Origin: CAVROT01 sp963722905
Lineage (GTDB): Bacteria; Pseudomonadota; Alphaproteobacteria; Rhodobacterales; Rhodobacteraceae
Reading direction: 5' to 3'
DNA: 64,000 bases
NCBI GenBank assembly: GCA_963722905.1
Contig: CAVROT010000004.1
Location: forward strand, 124,001-188,000
The first letter of the stretch is position 1. Each line of letters begins with the position of its first letter. Both the position numbers and the translations under genes were made by a program. Of this stretch, positions 33,628 to 43,010 are shown in pieces. Below the pieces are notes generated by a model, which ran no database searches, had not been told where the DNA came from, and was given only the letters and a program-made list of their open reading frames with translations.

Positions 33628-33828
33628 ATGCAGCGCGACCTTTCGGACTTTTCCGCGACGCATGGCGGGGCGTCGCCAGGATGTTTCGAACCGGCGGGTC
33701 CGCCTCGGCCGATGCGACCCCCGGCGGCCGCGGCATCCGACGTTTCGGCAGTCCGGGTTGCGTCGCGTCCGGATGCGCGCAGAACCGATTGTCCATCCGG
33801 CATCGTCGGCCTGTCGTGCCGGCTGTGA
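33628..33828 (+). CDS. possible 66-aa small protein upstream of the TrmJ-like gene
   Basis: ATG 33628 has a GGGAGG site six bases upstream. The 66-residue product has two Cys near the end (CPSGIVGLSCRL), is Pro/Ala/Arg-rich and has no known domain. Its TGA overlaps the likely GTG start of the following methyltransferase (GTGA), as real coupled genes do here. The composition is also what chance reading frames give in GC-rich DNA, so this is a guess; it might act as a leader. Confidence 0.35.
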   Translation: MQRDLSDFSATHGGASPGCFEPAGPPRPMRPPAAAASDVSAVRVASRPDARRTDCPSGIVGLSCRL

Positions 33829-34586
33829 GGCCGATTCCCCCCGGCGGCTCACCGGACGGGCCGCTCTTCGTGCTGGTGCGTCCGCAGCTGGGCGAGAATA
33901 TCGGCGCGGCGGCGCGGGGCATGTGGAACTTCGGGCTGGACCGCATGGCGGTGGTGGAACCCCGCGACGGCTGGCCGAGCGCGCGGGCCACGGCATTGGC
34001 CGCGGGCGCCGGGCCGCGGGTACTGGACCGGGCGGGCGTCTTCGAGACGACGGACGCGGCGGTCGCCGGCGCCACTTTCGTCTTCGCCACCACGGCCCGG
34101 CCCCGCGACATGGTCAAGCCGATCCATTCGCCGCAAGGCGCCATGGCCGAGGCCCGCCGGCTGACGGCAGAGGGCGGGCGGGTGGCCATCCTCTTCGGCC
34201 CCGAGCGGACGGGCCTCGACAATGCCGACGTGGCCCGTGCGAACGCGGCGATCTCGGTCCCGGTCAATCCGGACTTCCCGTCGCTGAACCTCGCGCAATG
34301 TGTCCTCCTGCTGGCCTACGAATGGCGCCGGCAGTCGCTGCCGCCACCCGACATGGCGCTGGCCGAGGCCGGCACGGCGCCCGCCAGCGCCGGCGAGGTC
34401 GCACGGCTGGCCGACCACTACGAGGCGCGGCTGGAGGCGGCCGGGTTCTTTCGCCCGCCCCAGAAGGCCGCCTCGATGAAGACGGTGCTGCGGGCGATGT
34501 GGGCGCGGATGCCGCTGCGCGATGCGGACGTCCGCGTGCTCCACGGCATCCTGCGCCAACTCGTGAGGGGATCGCGCGGGGGCTGA
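33825..34586 (+). CDS. TrmJ-like RNA 2'-O-methyltransferase (SPOUT family)
   Basis: 253 residues from GTG 33825, near the length of TrmJ. The SPOUT knot is shown by LFVLVRPQLGENIGAAARGMWNFGL at the start, RVAILFGPERTGLDNADV in the middle and SVPVNPDFPSLNLAQCVLLLAYE, which forms the AdoMet-binding knot. TrmJ methylates position 32 of some tRNAs; the target here is inferred. A longer frame opens at 33480, but its first part is not conserved; GTG 33816 is an alternative. Confidence 0.88.
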   Translation: MRPIPPGGSPDGPLFVLVRPQLGENIGAAARGMWNFGLDRMAVVEPRDGWPSARATALAAGAGPRVLDRAGVFETTDAAVAGATFVFATTARPRDMVKPIHSPQGAMAEARRLTAEGGRVAILFGPERTGLDNADVARANAAISVPVNPDFPSLNLAQCVLLLAYEWRRQSLPPPDMALAEAGTAPASAGEVARLADHYEARLEAAGFFRPPQKAASMKTVLRAMWARMPLRDADVRVLHGILRQLVRGSRGG

Positions 34587-34794
34587 CCAGCCGGCATCGG
34601 GAACCCGGCGGCACTCTGGGACCGGGCCCGACCCTGACCCGGCAGCGCATGCGAAGCCCGTGCGCGAGGGGGTATCGCGCCGGTCTCGTCGGCACCCGTC
34701 CGGGCGGGCAGAACCGACGGCATGAACGCGCGCCAATACCCGACGAGGGTTAAGGGCCGGGCCGCGATATCGCGGTCCGCTCCGGGCGGCGTTG
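34587..34794. other. intergenic gap between TrmJ-like and SulP genes
   Basis: About 200 bases between two convergent genes. No gene or repeat was recognised. Confidence 0.4.
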
Positions 34795-36414
34795 TCAGTG
34801 CCCGCCGCCCAGCTGACCGGTGCGGACGCCGTAATTCGTTGCGATCTGGTAATCGGGGTCGTCGTCGCTGTCGATGACGAGCTGGCCCGCCTTGGTCAGC
34901 AGATAATGACAGTCGCGACTGAGGTGACGCAGCTCGATCCGCTTGTCGGCGGCCTCGTACCTGGCGGCGACGCTTTCGATTGCGGTCAGCGCCGACTGGT
35001 CGGCGACCCGGCTGGCGGCGAAGTCCACGACCACCCGCGACGGGTCGGCGTCGACCGCGAAGAGCTCGGCGAACCCGTCGGCCGAGCCGAAGAAGAGCGG
35101 TCCCTGGATCTGATAGACCTTGGCGCCCTCGGGCGTGACGTAGGTGGTCGCGTGGATCCGCGTCGCGTTCTGCCAGGCATAGGCCAGCGCGCTGACGATG
35201 ACCCCCACGACGACGGCCGTCGCCAGGTCGTAGGCCACCGTCACCGCCGTTACCAGGACGATGACGAAGGCGTCTGTCAGCGGCACCTTGCGCAGGATGA
35301 CAAGACTGTTCCAGGCAAAGGTTCCGATGACGACCATGAACATCACGCCCACCAGCGCCGCGAGCGGTATGATCTCGATCACCGGGCTGGCCACCACGAT
35401 GAAGGCCAGCAGGAACAGCGCGGCCGAGATGCCCGAGAGCCGCGTGCGCCCGCCCGACTTCACGTTGATCATAGACTGACCGATCATGGCGCAGCCGCCC
35501 ATGCCGCCGAAGAACCCGGTCACGGTGTTGGCCATGCCCTGCGCCACGCATTCCCGGCTGGCGCCGCCGCGCTGGCCCGTGATCTCGCCCACGAGGTTCA
35601 ACGTCAGGAGCGATTCGATCAGGCCGATGGCCGCGAGGATCACCGCGTAGGGCAGGATGATCTCGAACGTCTCCCAAGTCAGCGGAACGGTGGGGACATG
35701 AAACGGCGGCAGCCCGCCGCTGATCGAGGCGAGGTCGCCGACGCGCGGCACGTCGATGCCGAAGACGATGACGATGAGCGCGACGATGCCGATGCCCGCC
35801 AGCGGGGCGGGAATGACGCGCGTCAGCCGCGGGACGCCCCAGACGATGGCCATGGTCAGCGCCACCAGGGCCAGCGTCCAGGCAAGGGGCGCGCCCGACA
35901 GCCATTCGCCCCCCGCCATGCCATGCCCCGCCGCCTCGGCTGTGCCGGGCACCTGGAACTGCGTGAGCTGGGCCAGGAAGATGACGATGGCCAGCCCGTT
36001 GACGAAGCCCAGCATGACGGGATGCGGCACGAGGCGGATGAACTTGCCCCAGCGCAGCACCCCCACGGCGATCTGGATGGCGCCCATGAGGACGACCGTG
36101 GCGAAGAGGTACTCGACCCCGTGCTGCGCGACGAGGCTGACCATGACCACGGCCAGCGCGCCCGTCGCGCCCGAGATCATGCCCGGCCGGCCGCCGAAGA
36201 CGGCCGTGATCAGCCCCACGATGAACGCGGCGTAGAGCCCCACCAGCGGGTGCACGCCGGCCACGAAGGCGAAGGCCACCGCCTCGGGCACCAGGGCCAG
36301 CGCCACGGTCAGGCCAGACAGGACCTCGACCCGGGCCTGGCCCGCGCTGAACCCGGGGCCGGGCGACGACGTCTTGAGCGCGTCCGAGAAGACGCTCAGC
36401 AGGGCTCGGGCCAA
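34795..36414 (-). CDS. SulP-family anion transporter with STAS domain
   Basis: 539 residues from TTG 36414 with a strong AGGAGG site. About ten to twelve membrane segments (about 30-400) are followed by a C-terminal STAS domain (about 430-520, DADPSRVVVDFAASRVADQSALTAIESVAARYE). Segments VEVLSGLTVALALVPEAVAFAFVAGVHP and ISGATGALAVVM are SulP-type. Family members carry sulfate, bicarbonate or other anions; the substrate is not evident and no partner gene (for example a carbonic anhydrase) is next to it. Its start is about 160 bases from the divergent mtnP. Confidence 0.92.
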   Translation of the reverse strand: MARALLSVFSDALKTSSPGPGFSAGQARVEVLSGLTVALALVPEAVAFAFVAGVHPLVGLYAAFIVGLITAVFGGRPGMISGATGALAVVMVSLVAQHGVEYLFATVVLMGAIQIAVGVLRWGKFIRLVPHPVMLGFVNGLAIVIFLAQLTQFQVPGTAEAAGHGMAGGEWLSGAPLAWTLALVALTMAIVWGVPRLTRVIPAPLAGIGIVALIVIVFGIDVPRVGDLASISGGLPPFHVPTVPLTWETFEIILPYAVILAAIGLIESLLTLNLVGEITGQRGGASRECVAQGMANTVTGFFGGMGGCAMIGQSMINVKSGGRTRLSGISAALFLLAFIVVASPVIEIIPLAALVGVMFMVVIGTFAWNSLVILRKVPLTDAFVIVLVTAVTVAYDLATAVVVGVIVSALAYAWQNATRIHATTYVTPEGAKVYQIQGPLFFGSADGFAELFAVDADPSRVVVDFAASRVADQSALTAIESVAARYEAADKRIELRHLSRDCHYLLTKAGQLVIDSDDDPDYQIATNYGVRTGQLGGGH

Positions 36415-36571
36415 GGGACCTCCTCGCGGGTGATGGCGTGCACGCAGTCGCGCGCGCCCCGCCTGTCACGATCCGCGCCGGGATACCACCCGCAGGGTCA
36501 ACGGCGCGTTGCAACTGGGCGGCGAAACCTGTTGCCTGCACGCGAATGCGGCGGTGGCGGGGAAGATGCAC

Positions 36572-37441
36572 ATGGCGGACACGATGATCGGCGTGATCGG
36601 AGGATCGGGCCTCTACGAGATCGACGGGCTGGAGGGCTCCGAATGGCGCGAGGTCGCGACCCCCTGGGGCGATCCGTCCGACGCGATCCTGACGGGGACG
36701 CTGGACGGCGTGCCGATGGCGTTCCTGCCCCGGCACGGGCGCGGCCACGTCCATTCGCCCACCACGGTCCCCTACCGCGCCAACGTCGACGCGCTGAAGC
36801 GGCTGGGCGTCACCGACGTGATCAGCGTCAGCGCCTGCGGGTCCTTCCGGGACGAGATGGCGCCGGGCGACTTCGTCGTCGTCGACCAGTTCGTCGACCG
36901 GACGTTCGCACGCGAAAATTCGTTCTTTGGCACCGGCTGCGTGGCGCACGTGAGCGTGGCGCATCCAACCTGCGTGCGCCTCGGGACGGCCTGCGCCGCC
37001 GCCGCGCGGGCCGCCGGCGTGACCGTTCACGATGGCGGCACCTATCTGGCCATGGAGGGGCCGCAGTTCTCGACCGCCGCCGAATCGCGGATGTACCGCG
37101 GCTGGGGATGCGACGTGATCGGGATGACCAACATGCCCGAAGCCAAGCTCGCCCGCGAGGCCGAGCTCTGCTACGCCTCCGTGGCGATGATCACCGACTA
37201 TGACAGCTGGCACCCCGACCACGGCAGCGTCGACATCACCGCGATCATCGCCACGCTGACCGGCAACGCCGGGCACGGTCGCGGGACGGTCCGCCGCCTG
37301 CCGGGCCTGCTGGGGGCGGCGCGGGATCTCTGCCCGCACGGCTGCGACCGCGCGCTGGAGCATGCCGTCATGACCGCGCCGGCCGCACGGGACCCCAAGC
37401 TCCTCGCCAGGCTGGACGCCGTGGCCGGCCGGGTGCTCTAG
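36572..37441 (+). CDS. mtnP: S-methyl-5'-thioadenosine phosphorylase
   Basis: 289 residues from ATG 36572 (a GGGGA site lies 8 bases upstream; 36566 is also in frame). It cleaves methylthioadenosine to adenine and methylthioribose-1-phosphate in methionine salvage after polyamine synthesis. Motifs of the family: MIGVIGGSGLYEIDGL (phosphate site), LPRHGRGHVHSPTTVPYRAN, SACGSFRDEMAPGDFVVVDQFVDRT and GGTYLAMEGPQFSTAAES. Homologous purine phosphorylases are excluded by the FSTRAE-type segment. Confidence 0.95.
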   Translation: MADTMIGVIGGSGLYEIDGLEGSEWREVATPWGDPSDAILTGTLDGVPMAFLPRHGRGHVHSPTTVPYRANVDALKRLGVTDVISVSACGSFRDEMAPGDFVVVDQFVDRTFARENSFFGTGCVAHVSVAHPTCVRLGTACAAAARAAGVTVHDGGTYLAMEGPQFSTAAESRMYRGWGCDVIGMTNMPEAKLAREAELCYASVAMITDYDSWHPDHGSVDITAIIATLTGNAGHGRGTVRRLPGLLGAARDLCPHGCDRALEHAVMTAPAARDPKLLARLDAVAGRVL

Positions 37442-37470
37442 CCCCGCGCGGAACGCCGGCGCCGGGCGGC

Positions 37471-38235
37471 TCAGACGTCGCAGGCGGCCGGCTCTGCGGC
37501 CTCCAGGTCGATGAGACGGGCGAGACGCTGCGCGTCTATGGCGCCCGAGACGACGGTGCGCCCGACGACCAGGCCCGGTGTGCCCGCGAAACCGAGGCGC
37601 GCGAACATCGACGCCGCCTGCTCCAGCCGGCGGTCCACATCGCGCGAGGACATGTCTGCCAGCAGGCGCTCCGCGTCCGCGCCGGTCGCAATGGCCGCGG
37701 CCCGCAGCCACGCGTCCGTGGGCCGGAAGGGCGTGGCGATCAATCGCTCGGCCATCGCGCCGCGGGCGTCCTGCAGATCGGCGGCCAGAGCGGCGCGCGC
37801 TGCCATCACCGACGCGGGCCCCAGCAACGGAACCTCGTGCCAGGCGACGGTGACGCGCGGATCCTCGGCCTCGATGCGCCGCAGACGGGTGTCGAGGACA
37901 CGGCAGTAGGGGCAGAAATAGTCCGAGAAAGACGCGATCCGCACCCTGCCCCCGGCCGAAGGGAGCCCGTCGAAAAGCGCGGCGCAAAAGGCTCCGGGCG
38001 GAAGAGACGCCGGCGCGGGGTCGCCGCTGTCCAGCCCCGCGAAGATCGCACTCCCCACGGCACCGCCAGAAACCGCGCCGCCGCCAAGCCGCCGGAACCC
38101 CGGCGGATCGGCCATCGGCCGGAAGTCCATCGGAGGCGGGATCAGCCGTCGCGTCAGGCCGGGGCCGTACTGCACCGCCGCGACCAGCGCCGCCGCGCCG
38201 CCCATGAAGAGCACCGCCCGCCGTCCCTGCGCCAT
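37471..38235 (-). CDS. DsbA-family thioredoxin-like protein
   Basis: 254 residues from ATG 38235 with a GGAGG site. An N-terminal signal or anchor (about 5-25, AVLFMGGAAALVAAVQYG) targets it to the periplasm. The thioredoxin-fold domain holds ASFSDYFCPYCRVLD, a CPYC active site, then helical insertion and the cis-Pro segment GFAGTPGLVVGR. This suggests thiol oxidation or reduction of exported proteins; partner and direction are not shown. It faces the LysE-family gene on the opposite strand, starts 99 bases apart. Confidence 0.9.
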   Translation of the reverse strand: MAQGRRAVLFMGGAAALVAAVQYGPGLTRRLIPPPMDFRPMADPPGFRRLGGGAVSGGAVGSAIFAGLDSGDPAPASLPPGAFCAALFDGLPSAGGRVRIASFSDYFCPYCRVLDTRLRRIEAEDPRVTVAWHEVPLLGPASVMAARAALAADLQDARGAMAERLIATPFRPTDAWLRAAAIATGADAERLLADMSSRDVDRRLEQAASMFARLGFAGTPGLVVGRTVVSGAIDAQRLARLIDLEAAEPAACDV

Positions 38236-38333
38236 GCCGCCTCCTTGACCCCGCCCGCCGGGAATGTTGGGTGGTGACACGACGGAGGGGCGGATCGCAA
38301 GCCGCCGCAGGCCCGGCCCCGCGGGAGACGACG

Positions 38334-38954
38334 ATGCCCTTCGACCTCTGGCTTTCCTTCATGGCGGCCTCGACGCTGCTGCTTTTGATACCGGGACCGA
38401 CCGTGGTGCTGGTCCTCAGCTACGCCCTGACGCGCGGCCGGTCCGTCGCGCTGACGACGGCCGCGGGCGTCGCTGCGGGCGATGCTCTGGCCATGACCGC
38501 GTCGCTGGCCGGGCTCGGGGCGGTGGTCCTTGCCTCGGCCGCCGCGTTCACGGTGCTGAAGTGGATCGGCGCGGCCTATCTGGTGTGGCTGGGGCTGCGG
38601 ATGCTGCGTAGCGCGGGCGCGGCCCCCGATCCCGGCGTCCGCCAGACGCGCGGCCGCGGCACGTTCCGCCATGCCGCCGCGGTGACCGCGCTGAACCCCA
38701 AGTCGATCGCGTTCTTCATCGCGTTCGTGCCTCAGTTCGTTACCCCCGATGCCCCACTCGTTCCGCAGTTCGCGGTGATGGTCGTCACCTTCGTGGCCCT
38801 CGCCACCACGAATGCCCTGGCGTGGGCGCTGCTGGCCGACCGGTTGCGGGCCCGCATCGCCGGGCCGCGCGTGCTGCGCGCGCTCACCCGCACCGGCGGC
38901 TGCGCCCTGATCGCGATGGGCGCCGCCACCGCCATGCTGCGCCGCGCGGCCTGA
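38334..38954 (+). CDS. LysE-family amino-acid exporter
   Basis: 206 residues from ATG 38334, with a GGGAGA site. Six membrane segments are seen. LLLIPGPTVVLVLSYALTRG carries the family's PGP signature after the first segment, followed by AGVAAGDALAM and the FFIAFVPQFV segment. RhtB/LysE proteins export amino acids or their derivatives; the substrate is unknown. The upstream frame to 38271 is a shadow of the DsbA-family gene on the other strand. Confidence 0.9.
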   Translation: MPFDLWLSFMAASTLLLLIPGPTVVLVLSYALTRGRSVALTTAAGVAAGDALAMTASLAGLGAVVLASAAAFTVLKWIGAAYLVWLGLRMLRSAGAAPDPGVRQTRGRGTFRHAAAVTALNPKSIAFFIAFVPQFVTPDAPLVPQFAVMVVTFVALATTNALAWALLADRLRARIAGPRVLRALTRTGGCALIAMGAATAMLRRAA

Positions 38955-39089
38955 CGTCCGCACGTTCCGGGTCTGCCCTGCAGTCAGGATCGCCGCGCTG
39001 AGGCGTGAACGGCAGGTCGCGCGAGATGCGGGAGTGCGGCGAAGGTGTGGCGGCATCCCGTGTCACGGCATCAAGTGCCCCACCGGGAA

Positions 39090-39111
39090 GCGGACGCGCC
39101 ACCGCGTCCGC
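39090..39111 (+). terminator. perfect hairpin after the LysE gene
   Basis: Arms GCGGACGCG and CGCGTCCGC (9 bases, perfect) around a CCAC loop, followed by a pyrimidine-rich CTTTCCCCC. It lies 135 bases past the LysE stop and 60 bases before the amidotransferase start. It is likely a terminator of the upstream gene or a barrier before the polyamine run. Confidence 0.5.
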
Positions 39112-39170
39112 CGGCCTTTCCCCCGTCGGCGCGGGTGGATAGAACGGCGCTGTCCAGCCATCGGTGAACC

Positions 39171-39893
39171 ATGCACATCGGCATCCTCCAGACCGGCCCC
39201 GTCACCCCCGAGATCGGGCGCGCCCACGGCGACTATGCCGCAATGTTCCGGCGCCTGCTGGACGGGAATGGGTTCCGCTACACGACGTGGGAAGTGCACG
39301 AGGGCGATCTGCCCGACGGCCCCGGCGCAGCCGACGGCTGGCTCATCACCGGGTCGCGACATGGCGTCTACGAACCGCACGGCTGGATCCCTCCGCTGGA
39401 GGCTCTGATCCGTGCCATCGCAGAGGACGGATCGCCACTCGTCGGAATTTGCTTCGGCCACCAGATCGTCGCGCAGGCGCTGGGCGGGCGGGTCGAGAAG
39501 GCGGCGCAGGGCTGGTCCGTCGGCTGCACCGAATACCCTTGGGAGGGCGGCACCCTGTCGCTGAACGCCTGGCACCAGGACCAGGTGGTGACGCCGCCGC
39601 CGGGTTCCCGGACCCTGTCGGGCACGGCGTTCTGCCCCCACGCGGCGCTGGCCATCGGCGATACCATCCTGACTGTGCAGGCCCACCCCGAGTTTCCGCC
39701 CGCCGTCGTCGACCTCCTGATCCAGACCCGCGGGCGCGGCATCGTGCCGGACCCGCTGCTGGAGGCGGCGGCCGGGCGGCTGGACCGCCCCGTGGACGAC
39801 GCCGTCATGGCGAAAGTCCTGGCGCGTCATCTGCTGACCGCGGGACGCCGGCGCGCGGAACCGCAGCCCGACGCGGTCCGCCATGCCGGATGA
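39171..39893 (+). CDS. class I glutamine amidotransferase-like protein
   Basis: 240 residues. The GATase fold is shown by GWLITGSRHGVYE, LVGICFGHQIVAQALGG with the nucleophile Cys, and QAHPEF with the catalytic His. In this setting, followed by a glutamine-synthetase-like ligase and an FAD oxidase, it may hydrolyse gamma-glutamyl bonds in polyamine breakdown, the PuuD step, although it lacks the longer PuuD (C26) length and may instead supply ammonia. Its 3' end overlaps the next gene by 11 bases. Confidence 0.85.
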   Translation: MHIGILQTGPVTPEIGRAHGDYAAMFRRLLDGNGFRYTTWEVHEGDLPDGPGAADGWLITGSRHGVYEPHGWIPPLEALIRAIAEDGSPLVGICFGHQIVAQALGGRVEKAAQGWSVGCTEYPWEGGTLSLNAWHQDQVVTPPPGSRTLSGTAFCPHAALAIGDTILTVQAHPEFPPAVVDLLIQTRGRGIVPDPLLEAAAGRLDRPVDDAVMAKVLARHLLTAGRRRAEPQPDAVRHAG

Positions 39894-41340
39894 CGGCGCC
39901 CGGACCGCGGCCGACTGGACGGCGCGGATCCCCGCCGCGGCCCGCACGCATATCGAGGGCCGCCGGCTGGACGAGGTCGAGTGCATCGTGTCTGACCTGC
40001 CCGGCATCGCCCGCGGCAAGGCCATGCCGGCGGCCAAGTTCGCGCGGCAGTCGCGGTTCTTTCTGCCGAATTCGGTCTTCTTCCAGACAATCGCCGGAGG
40101 CTGGGCCGAAGCCGCCGGGTCCAAGGGCTTCACCGAGCCCGACATGATCCTGACCCCCGATTTCGACACCGCCACCGCGGCGCCCTGGGCGGCCGACTGC
40201 ACGCTTCAGGTGATCCACGACCTCACCTCCCAATCGGGCGAGCCGGTGCCGATGGCGCCCCGCAACGTACTGCGCCGCGTCTGCGCCGCCTATGCCGCGC
40301 GGGGCTGGACGCCGGTCGTCGCCCCCGAGATGGAATTCTACCTCGTCGCGCGCAACACCGACCCCGCAACGGCGATCAGGCCGATGATGGGCCGCTCGGG
40401 GCGCCCGGCGGCGGCGCGTCAGGCCTATTCCATGTCCGCGGTCGACGAATACGGCCCCGTCATCGACGACATCTACGCCTTCGCCGAGGCGCAGGGGTTC
40501 GAGATCGACGGCATCACCCAGGAGGGCGGCGCCGGCCAGGTCGAGATCAACCTCGCCCACGGCGACCCGGTGGACCTGGCCGACGAGATCTTCTTCTTCA
40601 AGCGGCTGATCCGCGAGGCCGCGCTGCGCCACGACTGCTTCGCCACGTTCATGGCCAAGCCCATCGCGGGCGAGCCGGGGAGTGCCATGCATATCCACCA
40701 TTCGGTTCTGGATGCGTCGGGGGCAAACGTCTTTTCGGCGCCGGACGGCGAGGCCACGCCGGCCTTCGCGCATTTCATCGGCGGGATGCAGCGGCACCTG
40801 CCCGCCGTCATCGCGATGCTGGCGCCCTATGTGAACAGCTACCGTCGGTATGTCCGCGACCATGCCGCGCCCATCAACCTCGAATGGGGACACGACAACC
40901 GCACCACCGGTCTGCGCGTGCCGATCAGCGATCCCGCGGCCCGGCGGGTCGAGAACCGGCTGGCCGGCATGGACTGCAATCCCTACCTCGGGATCGCCGC
41001 CTCGCTCGCCTGCGGCTATCTCGGGCTGATCGAACAGCGCCGGCCGACGGCCGAGACCACGGGCGAGGCCTATGACGTCCGCGTCCCGCCCGATGCCGGG
41101 TTGCCGCCGTCGACGCCCCCCGTCGATCCGTCCTCGCGCGCGACGGACGATGCGCACGGCACGGCCATTCCGCGCGGCCTTTTCGACGCGCTGGAGCGGT
41201 TCGACGCCGCCGACGCCATCCACGACCTGCTGCACCCCGAGTTCGCGCGCGTCTACTCGATCGTCAAGAAGACCGAATACGACGAGTTCCTGCAGGAGAT
41301 CAGCCCGTGGGAACGCGAACACCTGCTGATGAACGTGTGA
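39883..41340 (+). CDS. puuA: gamma-glutamylputrescine synthetase-like (glutamine synthetase family)
   Basis: 485 residues, longer than the catalytic minimum and like PuuA. Its likely job is to join glutamate to putrescine or another amine, using ATP. Glutamine-synthetase motifs include SDLPGIARGKAMPAAKF (N-domain), PEMEFYLV (metal-binding Glu), QVEINLAHGDPVDLADEIFFFKR, KPIAGEPGSAMHIHHSV (His-rich ATP/metal loop) and the C-terminal NRLAGMDCNPYLGIAASLA. The ATG 39883 lies within the previous gene's end. The amine substrate is inferred from the next two genes. Confidence 0.88.
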   Translation: MPDDGARTAADWTARIPAAARTHIEGRRLDEVECIVSDLPGIARGKAMPAAKFARQSRFFLPNSVFFQTIAGGWAEAAGSKGFTEPDMILTPDFDTATAAPWAADCTLQVIHDLTSQSGEPVPMAPRNVLRRVCAAYAARGWTPVVAPEMEFYLVARNTDPATAIRPMMGRSGRPAAARQAYSMSAVDEYGPVIDDIYAFAEAQGFEIDGITQEGGAGQVEINLAHGDPVDLADEIFFFKRLIREAALRHDCFATFMAKPIAGEPGSAMHIHHSVLDASGANVFSAPDGEATPAFAHFIGGMQRHLPAVIAMLAPYVNSYRRYVRDHAAPINLEWGHDNRTTGLRVPISDPAARRVENRLAGMDCNPYLGIAASLACGYLGLIEQRRPTAETTGEAYDVRVPPDAGLPPSTPPVDPSSRATDDAHGTAIPRGLFDALERFDAADAIHDLLHPEFARVYSIVKKTEYDEFLQEISPWEREHLLMNV

Positions 41341-41521
41341 CACGGGGCCCGCGACCCCAGGCCGCCGGACGACCGTCGCCGCCTCCGAGGAACATTCACG
41401 CGGACCCGTCATACGCCGGTTCTCAGTCGGGCTTCGGTTGCAGTGACGTGCTGCCTCGACCGGCGCCTGCGTGCCTGTCATCCACCCTAGGGCCGGTCGT
41501 TCGCACTCTGCCGGGGTGCCG

Positions 41522-42817
41522 GTGAACCTTCTCGACGCCAACGACCGTCCGGGGGCGCATGCGCCGTCCTGGTACGCCGCGACTGCGCAGGCGCCCGGGC
41601 CCTTTCCGGCGCTGGACGGGGACACACACGCCGACGTCTGCATCGTCGGCGGCGGGTTCACCGGACTGTCGGCGGCGCTTCACCTTGCCCGGGCCGGGGC
41701 GGATGTCGTCCTGCTGGAGGCCCAGCGCGTCGGCTGGGGCGCCTCTGGACGCAACGGCGGTCAGGTCGGCAGCGGCCAGCGCCAGGATCAGCTCTGGCTC
41801 GAATCGCGGCTGGGTACCGGACCCGCACGTGTCCTGTGGGACATCGCCGAAGAGGCGAAGGCGACCGTCCGCCGGCTGGTCGACCGGCATGCGCCGGATG
41901 CCCGCTGGCGGCCCGGCGTGCTGCATGCCGACGGCAGCGCGCGGGGCGTCGCGGCGTCGCATGCCTACGCCGACCACCTGCGCCGCGTCTACGGCTACGA
42001 CGCGACCCGGCCCCTCGACCGCGCCGGTATCGCGGAGGCGACAGGCTCGGGCCGGTTTGCCGGCGGCGTCCTGGATACCGGCGCCGGCCATGTCCATCCC
42101 CTGCGGCTGGCCTTCGGGATGGCGCGCGCCGTCGCCGCGTCCGGCGCCCGCCTGTTCGAGCTAACCCGGGCCACCGACGTGCATACCGGAGCAGTCGCGA
42201 CGGCCACGGGCACGGTGCGGGCCGACCACGTGATCCTCGCCGCCAACGGCTATCTCGGCAGTCTGATGCCGGACGTCGGCGCGCGCGTCATGCCCATCAA
42301 CAATTTCATCGTCGCCACCGAACCGCTGGGGGCCGGGCACGCCGACATCCTGCCAGGCGACATCGCCGTCGCCGACGACACCTTCGTCGTCAACTACTGG
42401 CGCCGGTCCGAGGACGGACGGCTGCTGTTCGGTGGCGGCGAGAGCTACGGCTACCGCTTTCCGCGCGATATCGCCGCACTGGTCCGGCCGCGACTGACCG
42501 ACATCTATCCGCAACTGTCGGGGATCGGCATCGACCACGCCTGGGGCGGGACGCTGGCGATCACACGCAGCCGGATGCCGCATTTCGCCAGGGTGGTGCC
42601 TGGCGTCTGGACCGCGTCCGGCTATTCGGGACACGGCGTCGCGATGGCGGTGATGGCGGGCCGTCTGTTGGCACAGGCGATCCGGGGCGAGGCCGCGGGG
42701 TTCGACGCGATGGCAGCCGTGCCGGCGGCCCCCTTCCCCGGCGGCGTCCGGGCACGTGCGCCGATGCTGGCGCTCGCCATGAGCTGGTATGCCCTCCGCG
42801 ACAGGCTGGGCGTCTGA
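41522..42817 (+). CDS. puuB: FAD-dependent oxidase, gamma-glutamylputrescine oxidase type
   Basis: 431 residues from GTG 41522 (GTG 41516 and a longer frame to 41471 are alternatives). The N-terminal FAD-binding Rossmann loop is DVCIVGGGFTGLSAALHLARAGADVVLLE, with VGWGASGRNGGQVG just after, the DAO-type signature of PuuB. C-terminal motifs PHFARVVPGVWTASGYSGHGVAMAVMAG complete the DAO fold. PuuB oxidises gamma-glutamylputrescine to the aldehyde. A 181-base gap separates it from puuA. Confidence 0.85.
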   Translation: MNLLDANDRPGAHAPSWYAATAQAPGPFPALDGDTHADVCIVGGGFTGLSAALHLARAGADVVLLEAQRVGWGASGRNGGQVGSGQRQDQLWLESRLGTGPARVLWDIAEEAKATVRRLVDRHAPDARWRPGVLHADGSARGVAASHAYADHLRRVYGYDATRPLDRAGIAEATGSGRFAGGVLDTGAGHVHPLRLAFGMARAVAASGARLFELTRATDVHTGAVATATGTVRADHVILAANGYLGSLMPDVGARVMPINNFIVATEPLGAGHADILPGDIAVADDTFVVNYWRRSEDGRLLFGGGESYGYRFPRDIAALVRPRLTDIYPQLSGIGIDHAWGGTLAITRSRMPHFARVVPGVWTASGYSGHGVAMAVMAGRLLAQAIRGEAAGFDAMAAVPAAPFPGGVRARAPMLALAMSWYALRDRLGV

Positions 42818-43010
42818 GCCTTGCCCGAGATCACATGCGGGCCACCCTCGTCCGACCGGCCGGGCGGCGCGGTTTGACAAGGTCCGCCCCTGCGGCGACC
42901 CCGTCGGGGCGGCGATCGGCGACGCCGCGCCGCTGCGGCGATGGTGGGACCGGGCCCGGCCTGCTAGTCTGCGCCGTGAACCGGCCTGCAATCGGACGGA
43001 GCCCGAACGG

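Noticed and set aside
34418..38362. A very long minus-strand open frame of about 1300 residues
   Set aside because: It runs across the coding sequence of several real genes on both strands (SulP, mtnP, DsbA-like, LysE) and has Arg/Gly/His-rich shadow composition.
42874..42879. TTGACA upstream of the DegT-type gene as a promoter
   Set aside because: No acceptable -10 sequence at 16-18 bases.
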